Shown here: positions 34,046 through 45,747 of the stretch, in pieces
How positions within the stretch are numbered: the stretch's first letter is position 1
How the letters are laid out: every line of letters begins with the position of its first letter
Source: Utricularia gibba
Taxonomy: Eukaryota; Streptophyta; Magnoliopsida; Lamiales; Lentibulariaceae
Assembly: GCA_002189035.1 (NCBI GenBank)
Contig: NEEC01000002.1
Coordinates: forward strand, 1,984,001-2,048,000
Length of the DNA stretch: 64,000 nt
Reading direction: 5' to 3'
Position numbers and translations under genes: made by a program
The notes under the pieces: model-generated
Told to the model about the DNA's origin: nothing
What the model saw: only the letters and a program-made list of their open reading frames with translations
Databases searched by the model: none

Positions 34046-37000
34046 ATGGATGATGATTGGGAGTTAAGCGCGGAGGAGTTGGATTCATTGGAAAGGGAAG
34101 CTCTGAAGCAGCTGGCTGAGAGAAATCGCTCGTCTGCCTCTGCCACCTGTAGTAATGGCGGCATCAGCAGTACAATCGGTGGGTCTTTCCCGTCGGAAAA
34201 CGCGAGCTCTTTCCGTTGCCATGTGCAACCGGATTTTCCTGGCCTGGGAAATAATGAGAAGGTCCGTGATTGTCTCGTCTCATCTTCGACTTGTTTTTTC
34301 CGGCACTAGTGTTAGGGCACCATTGGAAAGAGATGACATTTTCTGTATTTGAGTTGAATGTAGTTGTGATTTGCTCATATCGTATATTCGTGGCATTGCT
34401 TCCAGCGTAAAACGGTAGCCCATCAGCCAAGCTATTGTGAATGGTTTCTTTTTATATCTTGATTATTTTGGGGAAAAGCCCATCCACGTTTCTCTCTCAC
34501 TCCTAAGTTTTTTTTTTTTTCTATTTGTTTGTTATACGAGCTTAGGACATCATTCATTCTGTAGTTCCAATACTCTTCCACAAATCCATGTGTCTGAAAT
34601 GGTCGATCCAAATCACACTGGTAGGATTGTCATGCCAGATTATGTCGGATTCCTACCCATTATCTTGATAGCTATTTCTAATTATAGTAGTGACACATTT
34701 AGGATTGATCAAGTGTGTCAATATCACTGCAAATTGTAATGTGACAAGATGGTTGATAGGGATTGTACGCAAGCCCAAGCCCATAATGTAGTCGACAAGG
34801 CCAAGCCAGTTCCCCTCTCACTCATTTCTCTTTAGTATACCAGTAGGTCATCACCCCACACCACCTTCAGACTTGTTATTTGTCAAAAGACTATGTCACG
34901 CTAAACTGAATTGTTTCTAGTGGCAGATAAGTCACTATGGCTGATAATTGGCTCACTGGCTGTTTTTATTGATTTGACCCAGATATACAACTCATCAAAA
35001 CAAAGAATGTCACCACATTCTCTTGGGTCTGAGTTTGCAGGTGGACTTTAGGCATTGATTTTGCTTCTTAGTGGTTTCTTTCGTGTTTCCCGTTTATCTG
35101 ACCTTGCTTCTCTCTTTTTTTTTTTTTTAAATCCTATCACTGCGTGATGGCTAAAACAACTAGTCACCCAAAAATCCGATGGTCCTTCAGAGCAATCAAA
35201 GATGAAGTGTATAGTTAAATTTTATTTGCACGCCACTGGATATATTGCAGCAAGGTTCCAGTATGACAAGGTATGCATCACTTTTGGTGTATCACGAATG
35301 TGAAGATCATTTTTCATTAGGATGTTGTAATTTGTATTTTTGTACACTTCAGCTGGTTGTTGAAGCATTCCGCAAGATTTCTGGGGCGACTTGGAGCACA
35401 AAAGAGAGGTTTCTCTGGCCTTATGAATATCTCAGTGCTAGTTTCATGGCAGAGATAGGCATTCTTGTTGCATTTTGTTGAGTGCAAGCAAGAAGATTTG
35501 GCACTTCTATAATTTTAACAATCATTTTTATATATTGGGTTCAACTGAATTTTCATCCCTATACATCTTCTGCAGATTATGGACATTTCCCTTATCATCA
35601 TTATCAACAGCAGAAAGTTTACTTCGTGATCTTCCAGGTGCTAATGTTGAGGTGACGTTTGGTAATCTGGAATGTTCATCGTGTTTCGTTTTGTGATCTT
35701 GTCTTGATATCCACATCCCTTTGTACTTGTGATGCATGCAAATAATCTAGTCTTGTGGTGATGTAGAATAGTGTATGCTAGAGAAGATAATGTAAATTAT
35801 CTGCTGCGCCCTGCAGATAGAGAACTTGGATCCTTTGGTAAGACGTGCACTTACTGCAGCAGCTGCAGTTCCTGATCTTCAAGGTAAAATAGGTTTTCAA
35901 GTTGAACCAGTTCTTGACTTCTCTCTTGAAGTCCTTTGAATGAGCTAAGCGCATCACAGAGTTTCCTTCTGTTGTTTCTGCCCTTCACATACTTGAGGAA
36001 GGAAAATATTTGTTGCGACAATAAATTCCATGCCAAGTTCGTTATTACAAGAGAGATTAGAAGAAAATACCGTCTACAATTTATAGCATATTTTAGAGTT
36101 TCATTGCTGATATTTAAGTTTCGAATTTCCGTTTTATAGGCCTGTACATAAAGATACCTATCTCAATAGAATCAAAACTTATGCCTTTTCAACGAGAAGG
36201 TGTCAGGTATGCCATTGTGTGCATTGATGACGGCTCTGTTGACTGGATAAAAACAGTCACATGAGTCTATTTGAACCACTTATCGGAATATGAAGTCATT
36301 GTTAATTTGGGCCTGTCAGATTTATATTGCAGCATGGAGGACGAGTCCTGCTAGCAGATGAAATGGGTCTTGGGAAGACTCTGCAGGTTGAATTTCACCA
36401 GGTTTTTGCTTAGTTTCATATGCATTTGTTTGTAACTGTGCATCATATGCTATGCTTAGAAAATTGTTCATTCCACAATTGCATGGAAAAGTAATAGTAA
36501 GGTCAATGTCCTCTATTTCGAACATCAAAATATGCCTGAACGCAAGAAGTGGGCTTTTGATTGCTCTGTCAAATGAAATCTTCCTTAGGTTTATGACTTT
36601 ATCACAATGACTGTGATCGTCTCACCCTGGAAATAAATTAAGATGCATAGAAACTGCTATTTTTTTTCCTTCAAATGTTTATTGCGTGACTTTTGATCCA
36701 GTTGTTACAATTAGTCAGTTCAATTCTTAATGTGTCTTCTGAATCGTATGTTGAAAGCCTGGAGTGATACTCTTTGTCAATCTCCACTTTACAACAAAGA
36801 GCCTATTTAGGTACCCTTTAGAAAATCCTTCGAGCCTAGCTAAATTAATTGTTCAGGGAGACCTAGAAAGGAATGTGTTAGGGATGGACTATTAAGAGTA
36901 TGTGTCATGGAAAGCTATATAAAAATGGATTTTTCCCTAATGCATATTGATATGTTAATTATGAACTAATGCTATATGTATGTGTTCATTTCATTGATGA

Positions 37001-40000
37001 AACTCACAGGCGCTTGCTGTAGCATCGTGCATTCAAGAAGCCTGGCCAGTTCTAGTTCTTACCCCATCTTCATTACGTCTGCATTGGGCTTCAGTAAGTA
37101 TCCTTAGTGTTTGTTGTGGGTTTAGGGTGTTTCTTTTGGTCTCAAGTAATTACTGGCTTAAAGTTAAAAGCCATTTATCTTCTTTAATGCAGATGGTTCA
37201 AGACTGGCTAGGCATTGATCCATCGGATATACTGGTATACTATATCATATTACTTTGATTTTCATAGCCATTCAGCTCGTCCTTTTGTGGATTTGAAATA
37301 GATATCCTATTTTTGTCACTTATGTGTTTCCTTCGTAAAATGATGGACATACATTTAATGCAGTTGGAGGGAAAACCTAAAATTTATTTTGTAGGAAGTT
37401 CATGATGTTTATCCTGATGCGAACATGAAATCATAATTCAATTGATTCTATGTTAGATATACACATTTAGTGAAACTCGTCTTTAGAGATAAATAATGTT
37501 ACAGCCAACCATGTTACTCATTCCAGATTCGGTGTTGCTACATGTTCCATTATGCACCCTGTTCCATATGGCTAGTTTGCTTGTCTTACATAGAAAATGA
37601 CTTACCACGACAAATTTCTAATTGTGCTAATGGGGTTCGACGTTAATAATCATTTTCCAATGCATTTTTAAGGTATATTTTGAGTCACTCTGATAAGGAG
37701 GAATGGTCAGGTGGTTTTGTCACAATGGAGTGGATCCAACAATGGACGATTCAATATTGTTTCGTCAAGCAATAAGTGGCAGTTGAATTTTGATGGACTC
37801 TTCAATATAGTATCCTATGATATTGTCCCCAAGTTCCAAGAGAAACTTATGGCTTCCCATTTCAAGGTTGCATTCTAAAACCGGCTATGTTGGTTTTGCA
37901 GTTATTTATTTGTTGTTCGAAACTCTTATTTACAATTTGCCTTTTCCTATTTATTTGTCTGAACTTGTGAGGATCTTGTATTGAGATCTGCATTTCATTG
38001 TTTCATTGTTCATTTGCTTACACTGATTGTAAACGTGCTGTCTTTTGTTTTAGGTTGTAATTGCAGATGAGTCACATTTCCTGAAAAATTCACAAGCAAA
38101 GCGAACAAATTCCACTATCCCAATACTACAGGTTCATCTGTGTTGTCATTGTAAATGTCTCTGAATAGAAAATTGTTCTCTTATAGTCTCTTTAAGAAGT
38201 ATAGTTTAGGGATTAGTTCCGTGCCTGTGCTTGGGCTCTTATTTGCGTCACAGGACTATTCATTGAAAATGAGTTCTCAAAAATACACATACTTGGTTTT
38301 TATTGCTTATTTTATGCCAGTCTTATTCATATTTTTCTCTTGAATTCATTGTTGTCTATGTTTTTTTTCTATGGATTATTACAATGTTGTATTGTTGTGC
38401 TAATGTGGATAGAAAGCACAGTATGTGATCTTGCTCAGTGGAACTCCTGCATTATCTCGGCCAATTGAACTGTTCAAGCAGGTATAAATTAAGAAACTAC
38501 AGAACTACTCATATAGTGATAGGCAGGCTTTTTCAGACCTTATCACTTCCTTCTTGCTCCCTCTTGTGTTTAGAAATAAGAAAAGTTGCAGATTGATCCA
38601 TATGAACTAGATCAGTAAGAGAAGTTAAACTCCAGAACTAGGTTTTTGATATGATAAAACTCCCTTCTACATCCGTCCACCTTAGTTGAATAAACAGCAA
38701 ACATCATTGTCCATAAGTGCTATTTAAGATAATCCGAATATAACTCAATTTTGTTGTTGTACTTCATTGTAGTTGGAAGCTCTGTATCCTAATGTTTACA
38801 AAAATGTTCATGAGTATGGTACTCGCTATTGCAAGGGGGTAAGTCATTTTTTCTCTAATCTTCTTGAGCATTTTGACATCATGCTCTATCATTTTTAGGG
38901 AGTTTTTGGCCTTTATCAAGGTGCAAGTAATCACGAAGAGTTGCATAATTTGATGAAATCCACACTAATGATCCGCAGACTCAAGAAAGATGTTCTTTCT
39001 GAGCTTCCGCAGAAGCGTAGGCAAAAGGTACTTAACATCTTCAATATAATTGCATAAATTTACCAATAATTTTCATCCGACAATCATATGGATAAACATG
39101 GCTTTTAATTAGATGTTCGTCTCCTGTATTTGCATGCATAATTTAGCAGTCTTAAAGTAATAAAACAGTGAGTTTTAAACCCAAAATATTGTTTCTTGTT
39201 AAGTCCAGCTTTTTTCTAATTCCATTCTGCAAATCAATGGTTAATAATTTCTTAAGAAGTTAGTTTTATTAGTCTTTTTTGTGTGATTGTGCAAATTAAG
39301 CTGCCCCTCCTACTAAAAAATAAGTCTTCTGAAAGATGCCTCCAGCAGACATGCTCTAGGTTATTAGGATTCTAGAGTTGAGAAAAGAACGAGCTTTACA
39401 CATTTTGTGGTTCATACAGGTTTTCTTAGAGTTGAAGGAAGATGAAATGAGAAAAATGAATGCTCTTTTCCGTGAGGTAATGTCTAATGTTTATGTTAAA
39501 TGCTTGGGAACTAATATTGTTTCTTATATCTCTGATTCATTGATCCAAATCTATTTATTAATTTTTTTTGGCAGTAATATTGTTTCTTATATCTCTGATT
39601 CATTGATCCAAATCTATTTATTGATTTTTTTTTTTTCCTTTTGGCAGTTGGATGTTGTGAAAAAAAAATTAAAATCATGCCAATCCAAAGAAGAAGCTGA
39701 TTCACTGAAGTTCACTGAGAAGAATCTTATCAATAAGGCAAGCTTTTTCTATTACATACTTTCGCCATATTCTTTCTCTTAAGCTTTCCAAAATTTTGCT
39801 ATTGAGATTCTTCTTGTTTATGAACACTCCAAAGTGTTCAAGATAGAGTGACAACCAGGGTGGATTGTGCTTGTACTTGACTCTCATCATTTGATCTCCA
39901 GATTTATAATGATTCTGCCGATGCTAAGATTCCAGCGGTTCTTGACTACCTGGACACTGTAACTGATGTAATAACTCAGATTTTCTCCAAGTTTTCTGTT

Positions 40001-41411
40001 ACCCTGTGCCTTTTTATTTACTTGGTTTTGTCTGTATTCTGTTGATGTTTGAGAACTGGCATTTCACCTTAATTTTCTCTTTATTTCTTTATCCCCTGTG
40101 TCATTAGGCGGGTTGCAAGTTTCTAATATTTGCCCATCATCAAGCTATGATTGAATCAATACACAAATTTCTCTTGGTATGACATGCACCCCTTTCTTCC
40201 CCTTCTTTTCATGCTCTGCGCAAGCTCATTTGATTCAATTTCGTGTTTTCAGAAGAAAAAAGTTGGATGCATTAGGATTGATGGCTCTACGCCATCATCA
40301 TTGCGACAATCCTTAGTAACAGAATTCCAGGAAAAGGATTCTGTGAAAGCGGCAGTGGTATGGGTTTTTTGTGATGTATATTGTGTTTCAGATTTTTTCG
40401 CTCTCTTCCACCATGCATTATTGTGGTTCTGTAGTTGTCCATCAAAGCTGGAGGCGTTGGCTTAACGTTAACAGCCGCAAGCACAGTTATGTTTGCAGAA
40501 CTCTCTTGGACTCCAGGCGATATGATTCAAGCAGAAGACCGTGCTCATAGAATTGGTCAGGTACATTGGTCAGCTCACCCGGAACTAAATTACATAGGTC
40601 AACTCAGGCGTTGGCTTAACGTGTAGTCTCTTGTATAGTTTCGAACTATCATTTGCGTTTTATGTGTAGATTTTGGTGAAAACGACGTCAAGTAATTGGC
40701 AATAGATAAATCTGTCTATCAGTTGTATTTTATTGCTTTTCTACTCTTCATTTTCAATCTGTGGGTTTTGTGGATTATTGGACACGGTAAATATCTTATT
40801 GAAATTTAATCAGAAGCATTAGCACCTGTGAAATATGTTTGTCGTGCAGTGGAAATGGATGATTTACATGTGTGCACACTTCCAGAACGAATATTGCTTC
40901 TTTTTTTCAGGTTTCATCAGTCAATGTATACTATCTGTTGGGAAACGGCACCATCGATGACATAATCTGGTCAGTTTCTACTTTCCTAGTGTATACTAGC
41001 GCTGTAAGTTGAGTCCTCAACACCATTAACAGATGAGCTTATTTTCCTTGGCAGGGATGTCATTCAGAGCAAATTGGACAATCTAGGACAAGTAAGTTCA
41101 ATTTTCTGTATTGATGAGTATATCAGGATGTTACGAAGGGTGAATGAACAATAATTTACTTGTGGAACGCTGCCTCGCATCTTGGTGTTGTACTCTTTTT
41201 CCACTTCTTATTAGAGCTGAAGTAAAGGGCATTCTCAATTTTGATGTAGATGCTGGATGGACATGAAAACTGCTTACAAGCTTCCATTGCGGAAGAAGGG
41301 ATCCCCAGCAGCCCCTTGAAGCAGAGGACCCTGGACTCCTTCATCAAGCCCTGCAATATCTCGGACTCCGACCGGAAGCTCAAATATCCCAGGCTTGGCG
41401 GTAAGGATTAA
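34046..41411 (+). CDS. CHR18: SNF2-family annealing helicase of the SMARCAL1 type (CHR18-like)
   Basis: SMARCAL1-type enzymes re-anneal RPA-coated DNA and remodel stalled forks in the nucleus. Exons: 34046-34261, an unresolved part between 34262 and 35190, then 35191-35270, 35353-35408, 35576-35651, 35817-35883, 36140-36206, 36320-36386, 37010-37093, 37193-37234, 37711-37866, 38054-38131, 38413-38481, 38773-38838, 38899-39027, 39420-39476, 39648-39737, 39902-39967, 40108-40176, 40253-40357, 40435-40560, 40911-40969, 41055-41091, 41250-41411. From 35191 on all phases close. Order of domains: [16 protein letters not shown] start, one HARP domain ([26 protein letters not shown]), ATPase motif I DEMGLGKT, motif [21 protein letters not shown], then the helicase C lobe ([38 protein letters not shown]). 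About 675 residues are visible. Intron 39738-39901 is GC-AG. The C-terminus carries a PIP-like QRTLDSFI. Confidence 0.93.
39512..39647 (+). repeat. Tandem duplication of an intron 3' end with its splice acceptor (CHR18)
   Basis: Two near-identical copies, 39512-39574 and 39575-39647, both begin TAATATTGTTTC and end GGCAG. The second copy differs at one base near its 3' end and has a longer T run. The CHR18 exon starts right after the second copy at 39648. The first copy therefore carries an unused, equally good-looking acceptor 73 bases upstream. Confidence 0.93.
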
Positions 41412-41486
41412 ACATAGCTGCGTATGTGCATAATGAAAACTCAGATGCTTCTGCAGTTCTGCGGCCCTCCAAACCTGAGCCCGATT

Positions 41487-41577
41487 TTCAGATCAGCAGT
41501 TTTTGTCTTGTTTTCTGGAAGCGTTCAGATCAGCAGTTTTTGTTTTGTTTTCCGGAAGCGTTCAGATCAGCAGTTTT
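41487..41577 (+). repeat. 37-base tandem repeat, about 2.5 copies, downstream of CHR18
   Basis: Copies begin at 41487, 41524 and 41561 with TTCAGATCAGCAG and run to GGAAGCG; the third is partial. It lies 75 to 165 bases after the CHR18 stop and is probably in its 3' untranslated region. The first two copies differ at two positions. Confidence 0.93.
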
Positions 41578-42158
41578 GCACAATGTTTTGTGTGAAGCGT
41601 GGAGTTTCATGCATTCTGGCAAAGGTGTACGGATCATGGAATTTTAATATTATAAAATTTATTTATAGCATGTAATTGTTTGAAACCCTAATTCTCAATA
41701 TCTCGTTTGCTTCGGTTTTACTCGTACTATTGGGAATTAAAATGTGATTAAATCCATGTTATTAATAAGTGTAGAAACTAAAATGGATCGGGTTTGATTG
41801 GATCGGACAAGCTCCGGATCCAGGTTTGATCGGGTTCAGCACCGGTTCAACAACCGTTTTGATATCTGTTTTTTTTTTTTTTTTAAACTACGTCTATTTT
41901 TTAGTTTTATTTATCTGTTTGTATCTGGATTTTAGTAACTTTCTTTATTTATAAATAGATACTGTTGGAATAATCCCCAATCAACCTAATGAGCCCTAAT
42001 TTGAGCGAGACTCCCCAATTCAAATAGCCGAATTCTCTCTGCCACACCGGAAACATCAATTGTGAATTTCGATGATGCGGTAGCGTCAAATTGTGCTCTG
42101 ACGTTCTCTGGATGTGAGTTAAAAGTAGTATTTGTATGATAAAGGAAGCAATTTGAAG

Positions 42159-44928
42159 ATGAGCATAGTGCCGAAAGAAACCATTGAGGTGATTTCTCAG
42201 AGCATTGGCATCTCCAACTTGTCACCTGATGTATTTCCTGCTCTAGCCGCGGATGTGGAGTATCGCGTTCGCGAAATTATGCAGGTTATTGTGGCTGAAT
42301 CGAGTCTTTGAGCTTTCGTTTTTTTGGGTATGAAGCCGTTAGGCTCAAACATACTGATTCTGCCTCAATGCTATTACAGGAGGCGATAAAATGTATGCGA
42401 CATTCGCGCAGAACTACACTGACTACAGAGGATGTAGATAGTGCGCTTGGATTGAAAAACGTTGAGGTTGCGTCATGTTTTTGTCGTGATTCCGTGAACT
42501 TACGTTTCGTATTGTTGGATAATATTATGTAAAGCTGATCTTGTTTTTTCTTTACTAATCTGATTGTCCTAGCCGATATATGGTTTTGCGTCTGGAGATC
42601 CACTACGGTTCAAAAGAGCCGTTGGGCACAAGGACCTATTCTACATCGAAGAAAAGGACGTGGAATTCAAGGATGTATGGTTTTGGGTTCTGTTCTTGTG
42701 ATATGTGGCCTCAAAATGGTTGTGTGCTTCATCGTGTTGGCATATTCATGGCAGGTGATTGAAGCTCCATTACCTAAGGCCCCATTAGAACCTGCAGTAG
42801 TTGCTCACTGGTTAGCTATTGAAGGGGTTCAGCCTGCTATTCCTGAAAATCCTCCCCCTGAAGCACTTCAGAGTAATAGCAGTGCGCCTACTTATGTATA
42901 AATCTAGTATATGATGCTATGTGTCCCAGGCTTGGCTCGTTCATTTATATGTGGATGATATTTCTTGGTTTCTTCTTATTAATTGATGTTTTGTTTTCCA
43001 GTGCTTTCACTGCCTTCTGACAACCGAAAGAGCGACATCAAAGAGGATGGAGTACCCATTGATATCAAGTTACCGATTAAGCATGTCCTTTCTAGGGAAC
43101 TTCAGGTAGCATTGGGCATTAGTAGCTTTGGTTTACGTGTAAAGCGAGTTTTAGCAGGTTTCAGAATTGTTGTTGTATGGATGCAGCTTTATTTTGAAAA
43201 GATCACTGAGCTGATTGTGAGCAAATCCGAATCTCCCCTTTTTAAACAAGCCCTACTGAGTTTGGCAACGGACTCTGGGATCCATCCCCTAGTTCCATAT
43301 TTCACATTTTTCGTTGCTGATGAGGTAAATATAAATCATCCTTGGTCTTATTCTTTCATTTTCTATTTTGGTATTTAAGATATATCTTACTAATTGCAGG
43401 TTTCTAGGAATTTAAATAATTTTGCCCTTCTTTTTGCATTGATGCGTCTCATCTCAAGCCTTCTTAAAAATCCGCATATTCACATTGAGCCCTATGTAAG
43501 CTATCCATCCCTTTAAGGCGCCAGTAATCTTCTTTTCTCCGGTTGTCCATCTAGCACAACCTTTGGCACACAAATGGAAATTGGTGTTGACAAACATCAT
43601 CATGATCCATGTCATTGATATATGCCTAAAACTTCTGAAATTATCTGATGCGGGGTGCTAATTTTCGTAGCTGCACCAATTAATGCCTTCTGTGATGACA
43701 TGCTTGGTTGCCAAAAGATTAGGAAATAAATTCTCGGACAACCACTGGGATCTTCGAAATTTCACAGCGTATCTTATTGGTTCAGTATGCAAGAGGTGAG
43801 ACATTCCATTCATAGCTGTAAATACATTGTGCACGGTGAAGTGTGGCTATTGAATACCTTTCCTGTTTCTGGGCTAATAGTATTTTTATTTTGATGAAAA
43901 TATTGACAGATTTGGTCACGTTTATCATAATCTTCAGCCTCGTGTGACCAGAACATTACTGCACGCATTCTTAGATCCTTCAAAAGCTCTCCCTCAACAC
44001 TTCGGTGCTATTCAAGGTCTCGCTGCCCTTGGACCAAATGTGGTATTAGTCCATCCATCTTAACATTTATCCACCTGTCTTTCTTTCATTCTTGTAAACA
44101 TGAAAGTTTTGGGCAAATGACGTTTCAGGTTCGGCAGCTCATCCTTCCAAACCTGGAAGCTTACCTTCAGCTTCTGGAGCCAGAAATGCAACTGGAGAAG
44201 CAAAAAAACGAAGTGAAGAGACATGAAGCATGGTTCGTATATGGAGCACTGATGGTACGCATTGTTCGCATTTTGACCGAGGCTATGTTATCTTGAGATA
44301 AAGCGTTATATGATATACTGGTGCTGTGTAGCGTGCAGCTGGGTTGTGCATTTATGGGCAACTAAAGAAGCTACCCCCCATACCATCGCCAGCACCGCAT
44401 TCAATTTCCAAGCGAAACTTCAAAGTTGTCACTACAAGTATGATTCGTTTACTCTCTGTTTTCTCACTCAGCCCACTCCTTGTGTTTCCTGGCATTGCTT
44501 TCTGTTAGTTTTCACTTGGCTGATATCTTGTACAACTCCATACTCTCCCAGACAAGCGCAAGTTGAGCACGGACAACGCAATGCACGAGCCACCATTGAA
44601 GAAACTAGCAACAGACAGCTCAAGGGGTGCGATGCCTCCCAACCAACAAACCGTGGACATAATCCCAGGTGCTGTCGGCAGATATCCCACAAACCTTCAG
44701 GGTGACTCCAACTCGCAAACACCAAGACATTTGCTGAACAACATCGCACCCGGCCCTAGCAGCCAAAGGGAGATGATGGGTCACAACAGAGCCAAGATCC
44801 CCGTTTCTCTTGATCAAGCATGGAAGGAAAGTGTGAGTTCTTATCAGCTGCTGCCGAACCTACTCGAACACTTTGGTGAAAGTATGTTCTCCTTTGTACC
44901 TTTGCCTGCCCTGTCAATGTTCTTGTGA
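42159..44928 (+). CDS. TAF6: Transcription initiation factor TFIID subunit 6 (TAF6)
   Basis: TAF6 pairs with TAF9 through a histone fold inside TFIID (and SAGA) and helps position RNA polymerase II at promoters. Twelve exons: 42159-42284, 42380-42466, 42573-42674, 42755-42872, 43002-43105, 43187-43324, 43400-43495, 43671-43795, 43910-44042, 44129-44254, 44332-44437, 44552-44928. They close in phase and give 545 residues. The histone fold is residues 1-70 ([48 protein letters not shown]). The TAF6 central region follows: [59 protein letters not shown]. Next comes the HEAT-repeat part ([61 protein letters not shown]). The C-terminus is basic then Pro/Gln/Ser-rich and ends LPALSMFL. Length is near that of Arabidopsis TAF6. 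Confidence 0.96.
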
Positions 44929-44929
44929 T

Positions 44930-45690
44930 CAACCAGTGTATTGAATGCATGTAGAGTAGCACTTCTAGTTGTGTCTGATCTCTGTAATTTTTCTCTATTC
45001 AGAAACTACTTAGAACAGTATTTTTAAAATTGGATTCAATCCATGTTTCAGTTTATAATAAAATTAAGTTTAACCTATTATAAATATGTTTGTAAAAAAT
45101 AATTGAGCATGTTTAGTAATTTTCAGAAATGATGATGTGATTTTTCGAAAACCATTATTATTTTTTATTGTTACGGAAATCAGTAATTTGGATAAATCTT
45201 ATTATGAAAATTAAAAGAATTCAGTCTAGTTTCTTTGGGGAAATCAGATTCCGCAATGAAATCCAACTTCATATTTTTTCTATGATTTTTATATATTTTT
45301 TTAGAAATTAATAAAATTCATAAAGAAAACTTAATAAAAACACATCAATATTTTAGAAAATCACTAAATATGTTCTTAAATTCAATAATTATAATTTGTT
45401 ATTCTTTATAAAATTAAAAAATTATGGATTCCAATTGAATAAACTTTTCTGATAATATTATAATTGTACATTAATATTTTAATTATTTATTTTATCTAGA
45501 ACTAATATCTGAATAGATCAAAATATTTCAAAATAAAAATTAATGATTAAAAATTTATTAAATATACCAAAAACTTATATTAAAGGGTTGGAAGATATGT
45601 ACTTTCCAAATTTATCGTAAATATGAGTAAAAAGAATAGATTCCAAAATTACGCGGAGGTTTTTTTTTTTTTTTATAGATTTCACGGAGC
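44930..45690. other. AT-rich spacer between TAF6 and the UBP gene
   Basis: No gene is seen. A telo-box-like AAACCCTAG lies at about 45693, some 55 bases before the UBP start, in the likely leader or proximal promoter. Confidence 0.4.
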
Positions 45691-45747
45691 TGAAACCCTA
45701 GTTTCCTCACCTTACCTACTTGACTGTAGAATCCAGGTCTGGTGACA

